Positions 57,848 through 64,000 of a stretch of 64,000 nucleotides of DNA are shown here, piece by piece. This DNA is from Alphaproteobacteria bacterium (lineage in GTDB: Bacteria > Pseudomonadota > Alphaproteobacteria > Rickettsiales > SXRF01): assembly GCA_025362975.1 (NCBI GenBank), contig JANYES010000005.1, forward strand, positions 62,001 to 126,000, given 5' to 3'. The notes beneath the pieces were generated by a model. It was not told the DNA's origin. It saw only the letters and a program-made list of their open reading frames with translations, and made no database searches. The translations under genes were made by a program, and so were the position numbers. How positions within the stretch are numbered: position 1 is the stretch's first letter; the number at the start of each line of letters is the position of its first letter.

Positions 57848-60800
57848 CTATTTCCTGCCCTTAGCGGACCATTTGCCCGGCGCGGCGGTGGCCACTTCTG
57901 TTTCGATGGCTTTGAGCAGCAGGTCGGAGAAATGCGCCGCCACCTTGCCGTCCTGCCACACTTTGCCGTCATGGCTCAACTCCGGACTGAGCGTGACGAG
58001 GCTGCTGACCGGCGTGGAAACACCGTCAACATCGATGCGTTTATCTTCTTTGAGCCATGCGGCGATGATACTGTTCAGCGTGCTATGGTCGAGCTTGCGT
58101 TTGGTGCCGCCGGGCGAATCACCGAGCGCGACTTGGGCCACTGCGCCTGCGCCGTCCACCACCGTATAGTTCCTGTTTTCGTTGCGGCCCCACGGACGGG
58201 CAACTTTGTCATGCGGCGGGAACAAGCATTTGCGGTCGTTGGTGAGTTTTGTCACGGTATTCATGTCGATATTCAGCGCAAGGCAGATATACGGCACCAT
58301 CACCGGGCTGATTTTCGTCGAATCGAAATTCTCGCCGATGGTGATCAACTCGCTTATCTTCGCTTCGCGCGAGGTTTTGCCCAATTTTTTCCATGTCGGT
58401 GCGAAGCCGGTTTTGCTCATGTCGATAGGTTCTGCGACCACCAGCGTGCGGTCCGGGTCTTCGCTCAGTTTTTTGAGGAAGGCGTACAGCTCGCCGCGTT
58501 CTTCTTCACGCATCCCGCTGCGCACCCAGCTTGCCACGTCGTCAAGCTTGAGTTTACCCTGCTCATACTCGGAGATGTTATCGCGGTCTCGGAAATACAG
58601 GGCGGATTCTTCTTTCAGCACGCCGATCAGGCTTTTGCGCACGAGAGGCATCGCATGCGTGGCGTTGTGGCCACGGTTGGAAAATCCTTCCAGCAGCAAC
58701 GGTGCGTTGCCGGGCGGTTTGCTTTCAGTGCGCAGGCGCACGCGCTCGATAATTCTGGCAAAATCATCGTCGCTTCGCGGATCGTCGACTTTCATGCCGG
58801 GCATGATGGTCTTGAGCCATGAGGGTGCGAAATATTCGTCCGGGCCGCCATATCCGTGCGGAACCGGCAGGCCCAGCCCAACGGCATCGCAAATTTCCTT
58901 CACCATTGCGCCGTCATCCATGTAGTGGCCGGGGAAGTAATAGCGGATATCCACGTGCGAACGTTTTTCGATTTCGATGCGCGGGTCGGGCGGCGTTTTG
59001 CCGTCGCCTTCGAAGCGGCGTTTGAGTTCGCGGTTGATTTTGCCTTCCAACAATTTCATGCGCATGATGGCGTCATCCCGGTTCTCGCCCGAGCGCTGCC
59101 TGATGCGCATATTCAACTCGTTGACCAGCAGCGTACGTGCGGTTTCCATGCCCACGCGCGCTGGCGGGAGTTCGATTTTCTTATCGTCGGAAAGGTGAAA
59201 TTCGGATTCGCCGTCGATCTGGTCGAGTTTCATTTCCGAAAGTACCGCGTCCACGACCTCCGGCTTGCGCGATTCCAGAATGTCCGCGCCCTGTTTTTCG
59301 AAGTTTTCCGCACCTTCCGCTTCTTGAGCCGTAATCGAACGGCCGTATTCGCGCATGTGCTTGCCGACTTCCACCATGTCGATGCCGGTGATCAGCGTGC
59401 TGGCGATGGCGCGCCCGTCGGCAGGTTTCAGACGGTAGCTGACGAACGGCCCGTCGGGTCCCTGCTCAAGGAACGGCCCGCGCCACAGGCGGTCTTTGGC
59501 CGGGTATTTTGCCACGAACTCATTGACCTTTTCGAGCACTTTGCCTTCCACATCATCAATGTTATCGAGCCTGTCGGTTTGAGCCAGGATGTCGTAGGCG
59601 TTCCACCATTCGTTGGCGCCGTTGAACGGCGGCGGCGGCACGTCGAGCATGCGCGCGATGAACGGAATCACTTCACGCGAGATAATCGGAACCCGAGCGA
59701 AGCCGGTGACACCGTCCTCTTTCGGCTGAGAGGTAAGATCGAAGCTTGCCACGTCGTCGGATTTAGTAAGCGTGTTCGACCAACTGTAATTGGCTTCGCG
59801 CCCGCCGATGGAATCCTTATTGTTGCCGCGCCCGCCGACATCGATGTTGCCGCCGAGGAAGCTGGAAACGAGATCGGGAGCCTGTTTGATGCGCGTCTTG
59901 ATGGCGGGATCGAGCGTGTCCATGCTCGCGTTGCCGTCGGCGAGTGCGGTCATCATTTTTTCAATGAACGGCACCTTGTCTTCACCGACATTGAGCACTT
60001 TAGCCACTTCAGCGGCCTTAAGCATCGGCGGGAAGCCGTCATGAATCAGGAAGCTCTGGTCCGCAGGCACAGCCGCTTTGCTTTCGCGGTTCTTTGCGGC
60101 TTCGATAATAGAAAATACGGCGTTCGGGTGCACCTGACGGCAGTTATACGGCACGTCGAAGAAGCTCGACACGAGGTCGATGCCGCGAATGACTTTCGGT
60201 TTATCCTGCGGCGTGGCTTTGGCGCGGTAATAAAATTCCGGATATTTTTCCACCGTCGCGGCAACACCGTTCATCGTAGCGATCGACGGCGATGGCACGC
60301 CCATATCCTCGGCATACACCGGCAACATGGCCACCGGCACGAGATGCTGCTTTTCGAAATCCTTGCGTTTTTCAATGCGCGTCGCCGGCACTTTGGCTTC
60401 GATCATCTGGCCGAGTTTTTCGGCGATGGCGTTGAACAATTTCGGCTCGATATAATACGAGCGCATATCGTTGATGCGATGCGGGCCTGCAATGCCGTCC
60501 TGCGTGTTGACGACTATCTTCTTGCGGCTGATCGGCATGGTAAAGCTATATTCTTTTTTCTCGCTCTTGAGCGTTTCCAGCGCCATGTTGATCACTTCAA
60601 GCACCGAGCCGCGGGTCGAGGCGAAGCCAAGCATCTGTGCGATGGCAACGTCGTTCAGCCAGTGCCCCTTATCCGAAGGCAGCGGCGAGCCGAGGCGCGC
60701 CCGTTGCTCGCGTGAACGTTCCATGAGTTTTTGCGGCGGCACGTCGGTCGCCCATAAATCCATTTCGTTTTTTCCGCCGCTGGCGGTACCTATCAGGTGC

Positions 60801-61522
60801 GGTTCGGGCAGTTCGAGATTATCGATATCGACCGGCTTTTGCGCTTTGCCTTTTTCGTCGCCCTCGGCTTCCTGCGCCCCATCGCCTTCCTTCTTGTCTT
60901 TTTTGTCCTTGTCCTTGGCGCCCTTGTCTTCAAGCTCGGGATTGAGGCGGCGCGCGGCGTTTTTCGCAGGTCCCGGCATCACGAAATTGGGGTCCATCAC
61001 GTCGGCGAACGACAGCTCTTCGGTAATTTCGGTGCGCTTGGTACCTTCTTCGGTTTCCAACTTGATGTTGTCTTTAAGCTCGAACATCCGCGCGAATTTC
61101 GCGTCGCCGAGTTTATCATCCCACAAGTTCGTATACGCCACGTCCGCCGGGTCGGTGACGCTTCGGCGCAGCACGCGCCCGCCGAGCTGCTTCACGCGCC
61201 ACGGCGAGTAGAGCGGGTCGGTGCGAATCAACACTTCCGCGCGCGGATTATCAAGCCCCTGCTGGGGAATACGCACGCCGGAAATCATGAGTACCTTGCC
61301 TGCTTTGTGATCGTAAAGAATTTTTTCGCGCGCGCCCGGCGAGGTCTGCGACGTCACCGCTTTGCACACGACGATGCCTTCGTCGCGGAAACGGCGCGCC
61401 ATGTCCTTATGCGTGGCCTCAAGGGTGAGATTGCCGCGATCATGGGCGATCTGGGCTTTGTGTTCGAATTCCTGCGCGCGTTTTTCGGCAAGGCGTTCAA
61501 GGTATTCGCGATATTCAGGCAA
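57848..61522 (-). CDS. C-terminal part of the large SF2 helicase gene (downstream of in-frame TAG)
   Basis: 1224 residues from a TTG, but the frame is open from just after the TAG at 61583, in the same frame as the N-terminal part. It begins with the second RecA-like helicase domain (motif V-VI region: GKVLMISGVRIPQQGLDNPRAE, then LGGRVLRR). After an acidic/Lys linker (~205-225) follow about 1000 residues I cannot assign to a family; at least five weakly similar segments of ~80-110 residues are seen, each with an amphipathic IA-x-x-L-x-V type helix and an aromatic-x-x-P end (examples IAQMLGFAS, AEVAKVLNV, IARMLDVPP). No nuclease motif seen. Confidence 0.75.
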   Translation of the reverse strand: MPEYREYLERLAEKRAQEFEHKAQIAHDRGNLTLEATHKDMARRFRDEGIVVCKAVTSQTSPGAREKILYDHKAGKVLMISGVRIPQQGLDNPRAEVLIRTDPLYSPWRVKQLGGRVLRRSVTDPADVAYTNLWDDKLGDAKFARMFELKDNIKLETEEGTKRTEITEELSFADVMDPNFVMPGPAKNAARRLNPELEDKGAKDKDKKDKKEGDGAQEAEGDEKGKAQKPVDIDNLELPEPHLIGTASGGKNEMDLWATDVPPQKLMERSREQRARLGSPLPSDKGHWLNDVAIAQMLGFASTRGSVLEVINMALETLKSEKKEYSFTMPISRKKIVVNTQDGIAGPHRINDMRSYYIEPKLFNAIAEKLGQMIEAKVPATRIEKRKDFEKQHLVPVAMLPVYAEDMGVPSPSIATMNGVAATVEKYPEFYYRAKATPQDKPKVIRGIDLVSSFFDVPYNCRQVHPNAVFSIIEAAKNRESKAAVPADQSFLIHDGFPPMLKAAEVAKVLNVGEDKVPFIEKMMTALADGNASMDTLDPAIKTRIKQAPDLVSSFLGGNIDVGGRGNNKDSIGGREANYSWSNTLTKSDDVASFDLTSQPKEDGVTGFARVPIISREVIPFIARMLDVPPPPFNGANEWWNAYDILAQTDRLDNIDDVEGKVLEKVNEFVAKYPAKDRLWRGPFLEQGPDGPFVSYRLKPADGRAIASTLITGIDMVEVGKHMREYGRSITAQEAEGAENFEKQGADILESRKPEVVDAVLSEMKLDQIDGESEFHLSDDKKIELPPARVGMETARTLLVNELNMRIRQRSGENRDDAIMRMKLLEGKINRELKRRFEGDGKTPPDPRIEIEKRSHVDIRYYFPGHYMDDGAMVKEICDAVGLGLPVPHGYGGPDEYFAPSWLKTIMPGMKVDDPRSDDDFARIIERVRLRTESKPPGNAPLLLEGFSNRGHNATHAMPLVRKSLIGVLKEESALYFRDRDNISEYEQGKLKLDDVASWVRSGMREEERGELYAFLKKLSEDPDRTLVVAEPIDMSKTGFAPTWKKLGKTSREAKISELITIGENFDSTKISPVMVPYICLALNIDMNTVTKLTNDRKCLFPPHDKVARPWGRNENRNYTVVDGAGAVAQVALGDSPGGTKRKLDHSTLNSIIAAWLKEDKRIDVDGVSTPVSSLVTLSPELSHDGKVWQDGKVAAHFSDLLLKAIETEVATAAPGKWSAKGRK

Positions 61523-61582
61523 GCCCTGATCGCTGGCGAGCTGTGCGGGAACGCCAATTTTCAGCGCATCATCCTGCCCCTC

Positions 61583-62878
61583 CTAGGTTTTCGGCGGGCG
61601 GCCGTATTTGTCAAAGAAATGCTGGTATCCGGCGCCGTAAATCACGTCGTTGAGCGCGGTTTCGTAGCCGTTGGCGTCTTCAACGTTGAGCGCGCTGATC
61701 ACGCCGGTTTTGCCGAACAGGCGTTCGCCGGTTTCAGGGTCGTTCCAGTTGAGGTAGAGCTGCTGCACCTTGCCGCGGCGGAGCGCCTGATCGGTCGAAC
61801 CGGAAAGGCGCTGCGCGAACACGTCGGAATCGACGTGGCGGTGGTCCCCCTTGCCTTTGATGTCGGAAGCGCGCAGCGTGATTTCCATACCGGTTTTCAC
61901 TTGCCAGACATTGAAATCGCACACCGCGCCGAGGCCGTGCGCCTGATCGAGCGTCACTTCACGGATCATGTTGCCGTCAGTGAGGCTGATGGCGTCGTTT
62001 TTCGCGTCGCGTTTTGGCGTGGCGCTTAAGCCGACGCGGATGGAATGGCCTTTAAATTCCTTCACCTTCTGAGGCTTGTTGCCTTCCATGCCCATATGGG
62101 CTTCGTCAAGGATGACGATTTCGAAATTCTCTGGCTTGAAGAGTTTTTTATTGCTCTCCGCCATCAGCGAATCATAGGTGGTGATGATGATTTCACGGTC
62201 CTGCCCGATGCGGATTTGTTCCTGCTCTTCGCCCGCTTTGGACTGCTTCCAGCGCTTCGGATTGCCCCCATAGACCACGCCGATGCGGCACGGCTTGCCG
62301 CGCTCTTTCAGGCCGAGCTGGCGGTAGGCGCTTTTTTGTTCATCGAGGTCGGTGCCGGGTGTGGATTCCGGCAGGAGGTCGTCGTCTTCCTTGCCTTTGG
62401 CTTTTGCGGGCGCCGGTTTGACTTTTTTAGCTGAAGCTAAGGCTTCAGCTACCGCTGGATCGTCGTTGACGAGTTCGGGGAAGAATTTATTGAATTCCAG
62501 CGCCGACTGCATGAGCAGGTCGGTTGTCGGAACCACGACGAGCACGCGGGGCTTGCGCGTTTTACCGTCGGCGCGTTCGCGCTCTGGCATGTTGAGCGCG
62601 GCGCGCGCGATGTGGGTGTAGAGCGCGGTTTTGCCGGTGCCAGTGGGCAGTGAATACATACCCGCTTCTTTTTTGCGGTCGGTTTTGGGGTCGTCCTGAT
62701 GGAGGGTTGAGATCAGGTCCTGATAACAATCCGGCTGGTCGTCGCGCAGGCGAAAACGGTCGTCATCGATAAAGCCATCGAGCGCTTCGATGAAATCTTC
62801 GCGCAGTTGCGGGGCGACGCCCTCGCCCGAGACACTGAATGATGTGACCTGTTTGGAACCCGTTTTTGATTTGGCCAA
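61583..62878 (-). CDS. N-terminal part of the large SF2 helicase gene (ends at in-frame TAG)
   Basis: 431 residues from a TTG start with AAAGGG upstream (MAKSKTGSKQVTSF). First RecA-like domain of a DEAD/DEAH SF2 helicase: Walker A LPTGTGKTALY (77-87), VVVPTTDLLMQ (motif Ia), VILDEAHMG (motif II), LSATPKRD (motif III). The frame ends in TAG after GRPPKT; the sequence after it (EGQDDALKIGVPAQLASDQG) continues in frame into the second helicase domain. Uninterrupted, the protein would have about 1676 residues. A helicase lacking domain 2 would not be expected to work. Confidence 0.78.
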   Translation of the reverse strand: MAKSKTGSKQVTSFSVSGEGVAPQLREDFIEALDGFIDDDRFRLRDDQPDCYQDLISTLHQDDPKTDRKKEAGMYSLPTGTGKTALYTHIARAALNMPERERADGKTRKPRVLVVVPTTDLLMQSALEFNKFFPELVNDDPAVAEALASAKKVKPAPAKAKGKEDDDLLPESTPGTDLDEQKSAYRQLGLKERGKPCRIGVVYGGNPKRWKQSKAGEEQEQIRIGQDREIIITTYDSLMAESNKKLFKPENFEIVILDEAHMGMEGNKPQKVKEFKGHSIRVGLSATPKRDAKNDAISLTDGNMIREVTLDQAHGLGAVCDFNVWQVKTGMEITLRASDIKGKGDHRHVDSDVFAQRLSGSTDQALRRGKVQQLYLNWNDPETGERLFGKTGVISALNVEDANGYETALNDVIYGAGYQHFFDKYGRPPKT

Positions 62879-63027
62879 GCGACGCCCTTTCTTTTTTTAT
62901 ACCAATGAGGCTGTTTTTACGTTAGTTTATAATAATTAACTTTTGGAGTTTTGGATATTAAATAATGGAGGCAACCCAAAAAATTGTGTAGCTAGTTTAT
63001 TGTTAAATTTCAATGTATTAAGTTTAC

Positions 63028-63492
63028 TTAGGCACGTCCTGCTTCCTTGTCCTTGCCGGGAGGCAGGGTTGACGGGTTGGCCTTAGTGCTCGACTGCCCG
63101 GCGAATTTGCCAGAAGCGAATTGCTCAAGGGCCAGCCGCATGGCATCGCCAAGATTGTCCGGCTTAGTCATGCCGGTTTTTTCCGGGGATAGTTCCGGCG
63201 CTGCCGTTTCCGTCACACCGCCCGCGACCGTCGTGGCAGCCGCCGCAGGTGTTTCAACCCGTGCAGCCGCCGCAGTCGCGGCAGCGGCTTCCACCGCCGT
63301 TTGTTCTTCTTCGGCGAGCAGCCCCGCTTCGCGCATGAGTTTGAGCAATTGTTCCGTGCCGCCCGCTTTTTTCAGCAGCGCATCATAGACTTCCGTCACG
63401 CCTTTTACGTATTTAAATGCATCGCTACGATACTTCGCATCGATCAACGGGAATTCCAAACTTTCTTGCTCGCGTTTCTTTTCATCTTTCAA
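63028..63492 (-). CDS. Unknown low-complexity protein upstream of the helicase
   Basis: 154 residues from a TTG at 63492. A helical charged N-terminal part (KYRSDAFKYVKGVTEVYDALLKKAG) is followed by an Ala/Thr/Val-rich linker (~65-95) and a short amphipathic end (LGDAMRLALEQFAS). The same frame reads upstream without a stop to about 63650, as plausible coding (ESGEIYIQTGQYAQRAGK), but without ATG, GTG or TTG there; the true start is uncertain. Same strand as the helicase, 149 nt upstream. Not recognised. Confidence 0.55.
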   Translation of the reverse strand: MKDEKKREQESLEFPLIDAKYRSDAFKYVKGVTEVYDALLKKAGGTEQLLKLMREAGLLAEEEQTAVEAAAATAAAARVETPAAAATTVAGGVTETAAPELSPEKTGMTKPDNLGDAMRLALEQFASGKFAGQSSTKANPSTLPPGKDKEAGRA

Positions 63493-63597
63493 AATCTCAA
63501 GCAGGCGCGCATCTTTTTCTTTGCGTGTGGGCAGTTTTCCAGCTCTTTGCGCGTACTGTCCAGTCTGAATGTAAATTTCCCCACTCTCTAAATGGTC

Positions 63598-63619
63598 TCC
63601 CCTCGCCTGCTCGAGGGGA
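63598..63619. repeat. Short GC-rich hairpin
   Basis: TCCCCTCG (63598-63605) pairs perfectly with CGAGGGGA (63612-63619) around CCTGCT. It lies in the open frame upstream of the 63492 start. It could be a dispersed palindromic element. No T run follows on either strand. Confidence 0.4.
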
Positions 63620-63716
63620 ACCCATGTGCTTTTGTGTGCACAAAATCAAATTGTATTGAATTTCATATAGAGTACTTTGCGTTTTATTATACGCCATCAT
63701 CCCGGGAAAATTTGCT

Positions 63717-63986
63717 ATGAAAATGCAAGAAGCTGTAGCCTCTCTGGAGTTGAATAACAGGAGCATAGAAGAGTGTATGGCACTTCTCGCCCAGACGGCC
63801 GAGTATGCCAATTATAGCAACGCACTGCGCACGGCAGATAACGCGTCGCCGTATGAAATTCCTGAGGCTGACGGCAAACTGAAATTTGCACATAAACAAT
63901 TACGCCAGCTCATTGAGCAGTCCGGCATCGCTTCCGAAACTACCACTGCGCTCATGAATGCTATTAAGGCTGGATTGCGCAAATAA
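63717..63986 (+). CDS. Unknown small protein (89 aa)
   Basis: Starts MKMQEAVASLELNNRS and ends at TAA 63984-63986, just inside the window. Soluble, all-helical in appearance: EECMALLAQTAEYANYSNAL and GKLKFAHKQLRQLIEQSG. Codon use looks like the neighbours. I do not recognise it. A 104-aa frame on the other strand (63497-63811) has no sensible composition and is rejected. Confidence 0.6.
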   Translation: MKMQEAVASLELNNRSIEECMALLAQTAEYANYSNALRTADNASPYEIPEADGKLKFAHKQLRQLIEQSGIASETTTALMNAIKAGLRK

Positions 63987-64000
63987 GCACATAGCTTTGC

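Noticed and set aside
58856-60715. 619-codon open frame on the plus strand opposite the helicase
   Set aside because: Shadow frame rich in His/Arg/Phe; the minus-strand frame continues known helicase sequence.
57848-62878. Type III restriction (Res) or another defence system built on the helicase
   Set aside because: No methylase gene, no nuclease motif and no other defence gene nearby; a helicase alone is not enough.

Overview
The window is chromosomal DNA of an alphaproteobacterium of roughly 55% GC. The rplKAJL-rpoBC and rpsF-rpsR-DUF2232-rplI-dnaB-alr gene orders and the sequences of these proteins support that class; no order or genus can be fixed from sequence alone. Genes are packed tightly, with many ATGA/TAATG start-stop overlaps and three convergent pairs whose coding ends overlap.

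Layout. (1) 1-10.7 kb: ribosomal stalk and RNA polymerase operon, with hairpins at rplL/rpoB and rpoB/rpoC and a strong terminator after rpoC. (2) 10.7-15.4 kb: a coupled run of rlmB, a 217-aa unknown protein, a VOC protein, a GNAT acetyltransferase and ubiD, then a cytosolic diguanylate cyclase. (3) 15.6-17.8 kb, minus strand: fabD, a small unknown gene and fabG. (4) 18.2-24.7 kb: rpsF, rpsR, a DUF2232 membrane protein, rplI, dnaB, a frameshifted unknown gene on the minus strand, and alr. (5) 24.8-31.1 kb: an NAD-salvage block made of a NAMPT gene broken by one base, an 86-aa unknown, a 1214-aa NMNAT plus glutamine-dependent NAD synthetase fusion, and a Nudix protein. (6) 31.0-46.8 kb, minus strand: one long operon of MBOAT acyltransferase, SGNH protein, internally deleted SGNH paralogue, second SGNH protein, methyltransferase, FkbH, acyl carrier protein, and two giant membrane proteins built from three and two tandem GT-C-like modules. 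(7) 46.9-56.5 kb: another GT-C-like protein, then a set matching the GDP-D-glycero-D-manno-heptose route (transaldolase-like, GmhA, HddA, GmhB, HddC) with an epimerase, an SDR, a Gfo/Idh oxidoreductase and a polyprenyl-phosphate type GT2. (8) 56.6-64 kb: a CysJ-like flavin reductase, a very long SF2 helicase gene interrupted by an in-frame TAG, and two small unknown genes.

How the genes fit together. Regions 6 and 7 look like one surface-glycan locus. Region 7 supplies an unusual heptose nucleotide and a lipid-linked sugar. The GT-C modules would transfer lipid-linked sugars outside the cytoplasmic membrane. FkbH plus the carrier protein plus MBOAT plus SGNH resemble the logic of the Gram-positive dlt system, with FkbH (known to make glyceryl-ACP) in place of the D-alanine ligase. 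This candidate glyceryl-transfer system is the most interesting hypothesis in the window. Region 5 would turn nicotinamide, NMN or deamido precursors into NAD.

Three genes (the NAMPT, the minus-strand gene after dnaB, and the helicase) are each broken by a single base change or one stop. Either these loci are decaying or the assembly has small errors; reads are needed to tell.
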